The notes under the pieces: generated by a model
Told to the model about the DNA's origin: nothing
Databases searched by the model: none
Seen by the model: only the letters and a program-made list of their open reading frames with translations
Assembly (NCBI GenBank): GCA_037039925.1
Contig: JAXRKP010000179.1
Coordinates: 132,501 to 196,500, forward strand
Source: Doris montereyensis
Taxonomy: Eukaryota; Mollusca; Gastropoda; Nudibranchia; Dorididae
Length of the DNA stretch: 64,000 nt
Reading direction: 5' to 3'
Made by a program: the position numbers and the translations under genes
Shown here: positions 1 to 11,400 of the stretch, one piece after another
Numbering within the stretch: position 1 is the first letter of the stretch
Layout of the letters: each line of letters begins with the position of its first letter

Positions 1-216
1 CACTTCTCCGCTACTCCCGTCATCACTCACCCCCCCTCTCTAACTATCTACAGTCATATAGAGCGCCCCACTAGACTAGCACAAACTTGTCTTTATCGAT
101 CGATAATTGCTTCGCAGAATACGGGACGGGATGGGAGCAGTGGCTGGCAAATCTTGAACTCTACTTGAACCTGTGCTATTAGTATTATTTTCTCTCTCTC
201 TCGTTGAAATGCGTTT

Positions 217-1290
217 TTAGTAATATTGTATTGTTATGCCAAGGAGACTGTGCATAGTGGAGACGTAAAGTCACTATCATTGTAATGGACTTCTAAACCT
301 CCGTATTGCCAATTATCTTGTCTTTATTTATTAGAACATAATAAATCATGAAAGCCTATTGATTGCCGGACTTCTTTACATAAGTTTCACTCACGATAAG
401 CCAAAGCAGGTTTTGCTAATGCAACCGAATCTAACCTGAACGGTCTCCGAATCTAACCTGATCACAGTCTCCTTTCTGATGTCCGATCATCGTCTACATT
501 TTTGCATGGCCGTAAGCACATGGCCGTAAGAGTAATCCAAAAACAAAATATTCCGCAAAGCCAACCAGACAATTTAAAAACAAAAATTTCATGATTTCCC
601 AATAGGCTTACACGCGATGAACTACGAGAAAATAGCTCGACGCAATATTACCGTTATTAGATCTCAGATCGAAAAAAATATTTTTTGTCCGACCATGAGG
701 TCTCGTAGACTGCCAGTAGTCTCATGGTATTCTCACTCTCATTTAGAGTTACCTATGATTTTTTTCGTGTCTTTTACAGAATATATGGTGGTAGGAATAC
801 GTTTTCTTTCACTTAAGATCAAAAAACGGCGCTTCTACGTATTTTTCAACTGTTTTTTTCAGCTCTTAATGTGTGTTCATTTGTAGACATCAGTTGTTAC
901 ATAATAACGAAAATCTGAAACCTGCCTCACGTGATCACTGCAAAAGATAAAAAATATTTAGGACTCGCCAAATTTTCTTTGAACAATTCTCTTCCACATG
1001 GAATTAAAGAAAACAGAATAAAAGGTCGTTGACCTCACCTACCTTAAGGTGAAAAGGGACTTATTAAAAAGAGGGAAATGTGGTCTGTCTGGATTGCTGA
1101 CGTTCACACCCAAAAAATATTCACAAAACACACAAATTGAAAGCAAATTTCACAATATTATGTTTTTTATATCTGCGATGTCAAAGCTATACATGGACCA
1201 AATGTTAAGAAGATTCATCAATTAGACTTTGAGAAACATTAGTTGAAGAGTTCAAGTTATCATTGGGTCCCATTTTTGTGAAACCTGCCT
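217..1290 (+). repeat. Dispersed ~1 kb repeat R1, copy 1
   Basis: This stretch matches the reverse complement of 41590-42345 in a colinear series of blocks. Examples are TTATGCCAAGGAGACTG at about 235, CTGATCACAGTCTCCTTTCTG near 460, GTCCGACCATGAGGT near 690, GGTGAAAAGGGACTTATT near 1050, and the block around 1201-1280 with AATGTTAAGAAGATTCA and TTGGGTCCCATTTTTGT. A third, broken copy lies at 43130-43712. No protein-coding signal or clear terminal inverted repeat was seen, so the class (non-autonomous transposon or other) is unknown. The short open frame at 617-886 lies inside the repeat and looks like chance. Confidence 0.7.
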
Positions 1291-1312
1291 TATACTAACT
1301 ATCTAGACTATT

Positions 1313-1315
1313 ATA

Positions 1316-1347
<32 letters not shown>
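1313..1347. repeat. (TA)n microsatellite
   Basis: This is an uninterrupted TA dinucleotide run that marks the right edge of repeat copy R1. Confidence 0.9.
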
Positions 1348-4300
1348 CAGTAACATATTTATGATATTAACCCTGGTAAGCTACCATCAGCTATGACTGG
1401 TAAATGCCGGTTTGTTACAGCACTCTGTTCAGTGCTCTGCCCGGGATTTCCCATTTGCCTGCTACAAACCTCTCAGCGCGATGCCCGGCATTTGCCGGGA
1501 AGGATGCCTGATTCAAGAGAGGCCTCAGTATTCCTCCTTCTTGGTACCATCTTAGTCTTACTCTTATGTCTTACGCTCATCCTCTTTTAAAATAATGCTT
1601 TCTGATTGCTTAACCATTTAGTAAACTGGAAAAAGGACGCGTTCAGGCTCATAAGCTTACGTCCATAAAGTCTTCAGTTGAGTCTATTTCATTATTATCT
1701 TGGAACGACTTCCATAATCGGGGTACCACCCAAAGGGATATAATACTGAGGGCTTATTTAATCAAAAAGTTGAGCCTTGGTAAAGAAAATGAGGTAGGGG
1801 GAAGAGCTCCTTCAATGTGGGTCAATCAGAGATCGTGTGACACTATACAGACTTGACTTGCTGTTTATCCCGATTTAATCGGAATCATTTCAATTTTTTT
1901 GCGAAAGTCCAATTTCTGTTGGCCCATCCCCGATATTTTTTTTAATACAACTGCAGTCATTGCCTGGACGGCATTGTTCCGTATACTCAGCATGCGATTT
2001 TTGTTTTTAATCAGCCAATAGCCGGATGTCGTGCCTATCCAGGATTCATGTTATTATGAGTAATGGTGTATCAATTCTTCGTTAATATATTGTTCTCTTT
2101 GTCCATTCTTCAGAGTATTCGTGCTGTACTTGTTCGAGACTTCAAAATGATTACGTGTTATTGAGGCTTACCGCGATTACTAGAGCCTTGAATTTCGAAC
2201 TCATCAAGCAGAAGGCTTCGCTGATATTCAATGACTTGTTAGATCTAGATCTAAACGTCCCTAGTATTAGAGATTTCTAGATCTAGGTCTAGATGATCTC
2301 TATCTTTACCATTAAGAAGATCTAATAGATCTAAATCAAGTCAAGATTAAAATATTTGAAACAATATGACTCCCCTGCAACAAAGTGCGATCACATGCGT
2401 GTCAGAGAGAGAGAGAGAAATGTCGCACGTGTGTGTGTGTGTAAAAAGAGAGAAATAGAGAGCATTTTCGTGTGTGTTTCGTGCCGTCAGGAATGTATGT
2501 GAGTGTGTGTGTTAGAGAGGGAGTAAACAACAATTTATGAAGTGAAAGGCAAATGCAAGGAAGAATAGAGGTTGTAAGTGACGGGCATGTCATGCATGTA
2601 TGTATAACTGGTTAGCAGGAGTGGGATGGGCATGTGTGTGTGAAGAATGTGAAAATATGATAGCAATGATTAGCAATATAAGTGACCACTGATGAGAAAG
2701 AGAGAAAAAGTGTGTGTCTTCCCCTTCCAGTATAGTAAACAATGAGTGGAAAGAAGACAACTGTAATGCTGATTTAGTACTAGAATTCAGGTTTTATGGG
2801 GGGGGGGGTTATTATTTATAACGGATATTTTTAGTTGAGAAAAGGCAGAATTAGCGTCAACAATGACTTTATTTTATTATTATTATGTTCGAGATAAGGC
2901 GACCAGCTGACTCTATACCTGAAATTGTTCATGTATCCTGATTTTTTTCCCCCAGGATCCTGATTTTTAGAATTTAGAGTGGCAGGTCTGCACTATATCG
3001 ACAACGGACGGGACTAAACACGAGCAGTTCAAATACATGACAATGACAAGGGACGGGACTGAGACTATCGTAATTCAGACTGAGATTGTAGCATTGGTCT
3101 ATCGAGACATGATGTTACAGAGAAGTGCGAGTGTCTCGTTGATCATTTTTCGTAAATGTTTTACCAGTACATGTTACCTGATTTGCATAAAGCTTGTGCA
3201 TACTGATTGATTGACATTGTGTAAATGACAATAAATTGGTGGAAAAGTGTGTATATATGTGTGGTACAATATACATAATAACTTACAAAGAAAAAGAAGA
3301 CGAATGGCTGAAATTTTGTTAAAAGATTAAAAAAAATCCCACAAACGGAAAGTTTTTGTGTTCTTTCCCTTTGATATTCATGGATCCTTATCACGTGTGC
3401 AGTCTATTTAAAGTAACAAGTATTATAAAAATTGTTATGGATAAAGCGAGTAAACAAGAGAAAAAAGTCGTATCAATCATCCTTTACCCTGCTTCCTTAA
3501 CCTGACACATGCGTAGGTCGCCGGGGAAACCATAGCAAGAGCTTTGTTGCTAGCTATTTCCTGTTGCTAGGCAGTGACTTAGAGTTTAAGCAGGGAAACA
3601 ATCCTAAATTTTATGTTGCCGGCAGTGAAACCAGTGAGAAAGAAAGAAGTGGCCGCTGTGTGGAGGCTCTAGGCTCGACTCTGTATTTTCTATGGATTAT
3701 TGTGTCTAAAACAAAACTATGTTTCCATTGAAATGTGCAAGAATAATATGTAAAGATAGTTTGATAAGTACTATCTTTACTTTATATTGAATTAAAGTCA
3801 CCAGTGGGGGAAAACCGGTAGCCCAATCATGGAAGTCCTACCATTATCTTTGTCTTGGACAACTGGTAGTAACGATGCTACCAGCTGTACTATGCATGAA
3901 ATAGGCTTGATTATACAACTTTCATTTATTAGTCACCCTTATTGTAAAATGGAATGATCCTCCTGGGACAATAAGTCCATCACTAGAGGGGTATATATGT
4001 GAGCTGGTCTGTTTCGAGAGTGTGTAATTGAGCTGATAATAAGAATACATGTGTGTGTTTGCACAAATATGTTATTGGTCTTGTTGTCTCCTGCTAAATT
4101 GAAAAGAATGGAATCATCCTAGTTTGGCTTGGTTTGGGTAAGACCAGATGATCACCATTCGACTGAATTCTATAGATTGGTGATGGCCTGGTCAGAAGTC
4201 ACACTTCCTTGTGAACTCATAAAACTTGTGGGCAGATGATGTAAATTAATCTTTCCATTGGAATGAGATTCTAGAGGGACCTTACCTTGGGCTTGATGGA

Positions 4301-4799
4301 GGTGGTGGGGCAAGTGATGGGAGAAGGGGTCCTCCTCTAGAAATTGTGATAAATTTGGTCTGTAAACAAACAAATATCACTTTTCTTTCTTACTTCCTAC
4401 CCTTTCCTTTTCCTCCCACAAAAAACCAAGTCTTTATCTCACCTCTTAAATAAATTTAAAAAAACCTCTTTGTCATGTCCCTTGGATGTGGCCAACTTTG
4501 GAAATCCTCCCAAGTTTAATGTTAGATCTATTATTTTATTTAAAGTTAAAGTGAAAGCCAAAACACTTAAGACCATATATTAATACTGAGTGCTACCTAA
4601 ATCAGTTTAGTTTGAACCTTGTGCGTTGAGAGCAAACTGTTTCAAGTGTTTCTGTCACATTTTGTAAGGGATTTGTTGCCTACAAATGTCGTACCTACCA
4701 AAAAATCAATGTTTTAAGCATACAATCTTGTCAACTGCAAGACTGCTGCATTAAGAAGATTTTTTTTTTTTCCAATTTGGATTTGAAACTATGTTAGTT
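1348..4799. other. Upstream of CCZ1, no gene recognised
   Basis: No exon could be supported on either strand here. The first coding exon of CCZ1 was looked for (a motif like FFIYN followed by GPREG) and not found, so it may lie here unrecognised or left of the window. Visible are AGATCTAGATCT-type words at 2239-2345, a GA/GT-rich low-complexity patch at about 2400-2530, and a sequence near 3690-3720 (GGATTATTGTGTCTAAAA) that recurs at 46255, so part of this is dispersed repeat. Confidence 0.5.
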
Positions 4800-4810
4800 A
4801 TATATATATG

Positions 4811-4905
<95 letters not shown>

Positions 4906-4916
4906 ATATATATATA
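4800..4916. repeat. (TA)n microsatellite, ~115 bp
   Basis: A nearly pure TA tract with a few interruptions (TGTATG, TTTATA, ACATA). The low-complexity open frames across it on both strands are artefacts of the dinucleotide repeat. Confidence 0.95.
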
Positions 4917-5385
4917 CATATACAAAAATTGATATTCTATCTGGGCTACCCTTCTTATTTATATAAGATATATATATTTTATCCAATTATTTGTGTTACC
5001 ATGCTCACTTATGAATTTAGTATTAACGAAAATGGAGATGAGAAGAAAACCAGAAAAGTAATTTCCTAGCTTATGATCATTTTTTAAAAAAGTCAAATTT
5101 CAAACTTGTTTTAATAATTTTTAATAACACAGCAGTTTACATGGGTGGAATTCCTTTTATGTCACTCTGATGATTATTAATATATTATATATATACAATA
5201 AAACCCTGATTTGTAAATCATCATTTAATTTGATAGTCTACAGTGGCCTACACATTGTCCATGAAAGCCTCTAATGTTGGATATGTTTACCTCTAAGTGT
5301 CAGTTCCCTTGTCAAAATCTCATTGCATCGAACTAATTGTTTGTATGCAACATTCAAAAATGTGTTTTTCTTGGGATTTTTTCAG

Positions 5386-5483
5386 GAACACAAGAAGATA
5401 TTGTATTACTATCCTCAAGAAGTTGATATTGACACAAAGATAAGGAGAATTGGACTCAGTGAGGCCATTATCAAGTTTGCAGA
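5386..5483 (+). CDS. CCZ1: CCZ1 exon a (first recognised exon)
   Basis: Follows a TTTTTTCAG acceptor and ends at a GTAAGC donor, entering in phase 0 and leaving with two bases of a split codon. It encodes EHKKILYYYPQEVDID and ...GLSEAIIKFAE, the start of the first Longin-like domain. Because it enters in phase 0 with no ATG, at least one coding exon must lie upstream. Confidence 0.9.
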
Positions 5484-8400
5484 GTAAGCACCATTTGTCA
5501 TCACAATTATAAAACAATATTGTTATTACAGTAGTCACTGCATAAATGAGCGCCCTTTGGGCATCGGAAAATGTTTTCTTTTATGTATATGTCGTGTGTT
5601 TATAGGAACCTTTTATTCTTGTTATGTCTTTTGATTATCACCCTCTTTCTTCTGAAGTGATTTTTTTTTTTGCTTTTGAGTGTGTGTCTTTCCTTTTACT
5701 GTATATGTGAGTAGCTGTCAAAATATAGTCATTCTATATTATTAAAAAGTTTGTAGCGTCCTTTGTTGTTGTGGAAACTCGGATTTTGACCAAAATTTCA
5801 AAATCTGTCTCCTCACTTAGTTCTGAATAAAATCGCTCAAAACCTGTGCAAATCGTTTTTTCGATTCAATATCTAAACAGTGATATCAGGTTTTTTTTAC
5901 ATATTTTGATAGATTTTTTAATGAATTCAAAATCCTTATTATGTATCATGTAATGCAAACATGGCATTTTTAGTACAAAAAATAACGATTTCTCAAAAGG
6001 TTTACAAAATATATAAAAAAAGAACGATATCATTCTATTATCATTGACAAGACTTGAAGAGGAACCTGTATGCCAAATATTATACAAATCGGTTGGTAAA
6101 TCACTGAGGAGATAGAAATTTAGGGTGAAAAAACTATATTTCGAGAAAAATGCAAATAAAGAAATCAAATAAAAATAACACAAAGCAAGAGACTTCAGAC
6201 GTAGCAGCCCCTTACTCTTTTGACCGTCTCAGGCATTGTTATTTATGTAAAGAGGATTGGTATTGTAGGTTTAGATTATGCGCTGTTGACATCAAAATGA
6301 CCAGGTATTTGTTTTATTCCTCTATTCCTATACTTGTGCGCATGTATACAAACTCAGCTCTAGACGAAATCGGCGACCCTGTTCTTGATAGCCAAGCGAA
6401 ACTAGTGTTGCCAGATTTAGCCATTCAGTGCCACAGTATACAGGTTTTCAGTGCTTTCTTCTCAGTCAGTGGTGATTGACATAAAAATTCCTAGTGTTTT
6501 TACCCCTCACATGCAAATATTGTCTGCCCTAAACTGGTATTGTGGTAGACAAATGATCATTCTACATGAATATGTAAACAGAAAATCATCATTTGGTCCC
6601 AAACTCGCCAATCCAGGTGCCCACTCCCTTAAAGCCACTTTTTATTTTTCCAAATAGAGTTAAATAATTAGGAAATGAAAGCATTGATGCATTTGCTGGT
6701 TTAAGTTTCCTCATATACCTACATTCGTTTTCTTAATTTTTGAAGATGCCTTTGTTACTGAATCCATAAATGTGATATATACACAAAAGAGGACATAGAA
6801 GGATACAGCCCTGTCTTACTCCTAATATCTACATCAAATTCTGCAGATAAGTTTCCAGCTACTCTCACTGCACATGTTGATTTATTGTAAAAACTTTTAA
6901 TAGCTTCTATTAAATGTTGCTCTACATTGTGTTCTTTTAAGAAATGCCATAGTTCCTCCTACGCCACAGTGTCAAATGCCTTTTCTAAGTCGATAAAACA
7001 GAGGTGCAAGTCAATGTTTCTCTCAAGTAATTTTTCTAGTATCTGTCTAATTGTACATATGTGGTCTTGTACACTTCTTCCTGGTGTAAATCCATTCTGA
7101 TGTTCTTCAATCTGATCCACTACTCTTTTCCTTAGTCTCATTTCTAGTATCCTGGCATAAACTTTTCCTAGTATGCTAAGTAGTGAGATAGTTTGAGTAT
7201 TCCATAGTTGATCCTTTCTTGTGTATTGGTACCATCATTCCTTTTTTCAGTCATCTGACACCTGTTTTGACTCCCATGCTTGTTAATGTTGACATATTGC
7301 ATGCAGTAGTTTGTCTGCCTCTCTCCCTTGGTTTTTTATCATTTCTGGATATATTTGATCTGCTCCTAGAGCCTTTCCTAGCTTAACTTTTCGTATAGCT
7401 GTTAAATCAGTCAGTAACTAGTCTCCTTTACAATGTTTCAATTTTTCAGAACTTTCACCGATCAACCCTGTCAGGCTCTTCATACACAGAAAGCTCGTCA
7501 GATATTCTTCCAGCCTGAAACATGCTTTTGGATGGTTATGGTGAGAAGTTAAAATGATTTTCATTTGGAAAGTTTGTATCCTCTGCGTGGGAAAAGATAG
7601 TGGGATTTGATTTGGGTTTCATTTTTCTTTCTTTTTTTGATGATCTGTTTATAAGTAGCCTACCGAGGTATTGCAACAAGGTGATGTCGCAATTTTATGT
7701 TATTACAATGTTGATTCATCTCAATGGAACAAGATAAAGATAATTTATTTATCCCAGAGGAGAATCACTATTAAAGAATTTGCTGTTAAAGTCAATTAAT
7801 GTATCCTCATTATGGGTTGGGTTTTTTAAAATACTAGTGTATGAGTTTTAAGTGGTCTCAAGTCTATGTCTCAGAACTGTAAATGTTTGCTCCTGACATA
7901 CTGAACAGAAATTGATGATTATAACCAAAAAATTTCCTGTATTCTTTTTATCTTGTTTTCATATGAAATATGACGTTTTAAGAATTGTTAGAAACTGTAA
8001 GTATACGTGCATGCCACTAGAGGTTTGTTTTTAGGATGGAGAATTTTAATTTTTTTTTCTTTTCTGGTTTTGTTGGGTGTTTGCTTTTGTTGTTTTAGGG
8101 AGGGAGGGAGGAAGTTGTCTTCTTCTTTATCTGAGGTTTCGACGAAGAGTGCAATATAAATACTATTTATTATTTGTTCTTATTTTGTTGGTGGGATTTT
8201 TTCAACCGTTATCAATATAATATATAAAAGGTTCTACTGACACATTGAAATATTTTTGAACTGATATGACTAGGAGGCTACCATTAATATAAATGACCGT
8301 CTGATTTATAGTCTAACAATATCCTCTGGTACAAGTTTTCTCAGTTGCTGTGACAATATTCTTTTCACTACTTTGGAATTTTGTTTGCGAAAATTTTAAA

Positions 8401-11400
8401 TCAATTATCTTCTATAGTTTTTTTTTAATTATCGAGATGACTACATATAGAATACGTAAGAGTGTGTTTTTTAGTATCTAAATAGAGATTTGAAAAGAGA
8501 GAAAATTCTCTTAACGTTCTTTGTTACAAAATGATGATTTGTGTATGTTTGTACAATTTCTTTCACTAGATGAAAATAAAATCTTGCATGAGCTTTACCA
8601 ATTTGTAGGATGTAGAATGAGAGCTCTCATCATATTTGAATACTTTCTAATTTCCAAATATTTTTGTTTTGCTTAACAGACAATAGCAATACCATTTAAA
8701 GAAAAAACAAAGGATGGCCAATCCGTCATCGAGTATAAGGAAGACAATGTTCAGGACTCTGTCTATGAGTCCATTCTCACCCAAGCCTACAAAATGTTCA
8801 AGGTGAGGTAATATTATCGACATACCAAGTTTAAATAAATAAGACATATCTTAACCTGCATTGATCACATGTTTATGTGACTTTGTAATGAGCGCTATAT
8901 GATTTCTTTTTCCTTTTCAACTGTTTACTCTGCATCCCATGAGGTGGATCTACTCAAGTATGAAGATCCCTTTACATCCTGAAACATTCTTTAAAAAAAA
9001 TCAGTTTACTTTGTTCTTCAAGAAGAAGAAATACTGATATTTGTTCATGATAACGTATTAGGAACAATTTATATTCTTTAAGCATGTCATTTTATATGTT
9101 TTCAAACATAACGGGGTGAAATCCAACTTGATTGTGTGGAAAATAAAAGAATGATGCAGCTCAAGTGAAAATTAATTCTTTAATGAGACTGCAAGCATTA
9201 TTTACATCGTCTGGGTAATTGTTGTTTTTTTTTGCTACAGTTAAAATTTCCAACATCATACTGAGACGGAATAGGTTGGATCTAGGTCTAGATGGTCTGT
9301 GATGTCATTTCTTTTAGAGAGCTTTTGGGGGGGGGGATTTCTGTCCGTTAACCATCTTCTATGTCATGTGTTTTAAACATGGAAACATGACTCGGCTTCA
9401 TGATTTTGTTTTGAAAATTGAGGAGCATAACAAAAGTACACAAATTGTTTGTTTTTATGACACAACATAGAAACACTTCAAGCAGAGCTTTCATTTCTTT
9501 AATCTATCTAGGCATAACACTATTCATATCAAATATTCAACCATTAAATGGGAAAATTAGTCATCATGGGGTGGTAATTTCTGGACTTCTACATTGTTAT
9601 GGATAGATATGGTCCATCATTGTCTATGCACAAAGCTTTGAGTTAAACAAGTAAGCAAATGGTTCAACAAAATTGGCCAGTAAGTACACCCTTAGGAATA
9701 GTCGAAATATAATTGTTCATATATCAAATAGTAAGACATGATAAGATGGTTATTCTTTCTAAGCACAAGTCAATAATTGTTTCATTTTTTATTTTTCAAG
9801 AGAGCCTATGATAAATAGAATAAACACATTTATAACTATGGGTCTGTAGTGCAAAAAAGGTGATGTTACTTTTGTTTTAAGCTTTCTTCAGTACATGATT
9901 GGAAGCAAACAAATTTATTCCTTACTTTTTTGGCTTTTCAGCTTTTCAATGGTACATTTATGACAATCTTAATGAGAGCAAATGGGGAGGTTCAATCACT
10001 AAAACAAAGACTCGAGCATTTCTACAACAAGGTCTGTACATATATTAATATCTGTTTAGTTTTTACTGTCTAGTTTCATTTATTGTTGACATGATTAAGT
10101 CATTATTATTTTTTATCCATTGCTTTTTGTAAAATTTCAGTTTTCAGACAACTTCCTTTTAAAACGTATGTGGCATTTTGCAGTGCTACCAAGATTATTG
10201 AGAGTACAGCCTTAGCAATAATGAAAATTACCATAGAGAACAGTAGTACCTACAAGACTCTCAGTTTGAAACAGAAATTATTAATAGACGACTTTGTGTC
10301 AGGGATATTTTTTGCTCTTATTTATTCTTTATTATTTTAAGCATTTACTAAAAAAATTTGTGGGAATCAATGATCCAGTCTATCAATATCAAGAATTATA
10401 TGATTTCAAATCTTTTGTGATGTTCAGGATGCTGGCTTGGGACTGCTTTTGGCCAAGTAAAAAGTTTCTGGTGGTCTTGTGAATGATGAGATTTATATAC
10501 ATTTGTTTCATGTCCTTTTTCAAATCTTCTTTTGGGCACTCATTGGGGAGCATAATTTACCTGCTCATCAATTTTGCTTTTGATTTTCACTTTTAGATCA
10601 TCAATTGATCATAAAAATAGCAGTTACATCATTACATCACACACACACACACACACACACCCCCACCCTCTTGGACAAACTGTGAGGAGTAACTATTGTA
10701 TATTCGCTTTCATCGAAAAGGACGTTTTTCAATACCGTTTCTTAGTGTTGTAAAGTTATTTTAGTCCATAACCTACATGGGCGCTGGCAACAGCTGACTT
10801 GTACAAGCAGACCTGGGCAGTAAATGAGTATATAAAGTCCTGCCGCTGCCACTAACAAAAGGGCAAAGCAATGAAGTGTGTCTTTGATTATCTTCATCTG
10901 TAGAGACTTTTTCAAATTTGATTGATTTTAACGTAAAAGATAAAGACAGATTTTAAGTCTGTATCCCTGCACAAGTGCAGGCTCACTGACTGTACAACAT
11001 TTATCTCCCAGCAGGCCATTTCATTCAAAGTCCTTCTCAACTCCCAGGGAGCATACAGTTTTTCACACAAGCCTGTTGTAAGGCTTTTCGTACTAACACT
11101 CTGACAAAATTTTTCTCTACCTATAGCTAGGTGTTTATTCACACCTGAGTCAAGTAAGGAAAGTAGAAGTCTTTCCTACGAGTACGACATTGTGAGAGAG
11201 AAAAATGCCTGTGCCAACCTGGGGGCTTGAACCAGTGTCATCATGATTACAAGCTCACAACACTACAGTTCAGCTACAACGCTCACATGTCTTTTGTTAT
11301 AATATTACGACTATCATAGGTGGTTAACAGCTGCTCATGCTAGGTTTAATTTCTTTCCATTCGCTCTTTCATATGGTCTACTGGGTAAATTCCAATGAAA

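Noticed and set aside
1393..1590. 65-codon frame with a hydrophobic C-terminus
   Set aside because: Considered as a first exon of CCZ1; has none of the expected FFIYN...GPREG motif and no suitable phase-0 donor match.
4791..5069. Open frames of Tyr-Ile repeats on both strands
   Set aside because: Entirely produced by the TA microsatellite.
6150..6479. 109-codon + strand open frame starting MQIKKSNKNNTKQ
   Set aside because: No family recognised, lies inside a CCZ1 intron without supported splice partners, composition like translated intron.
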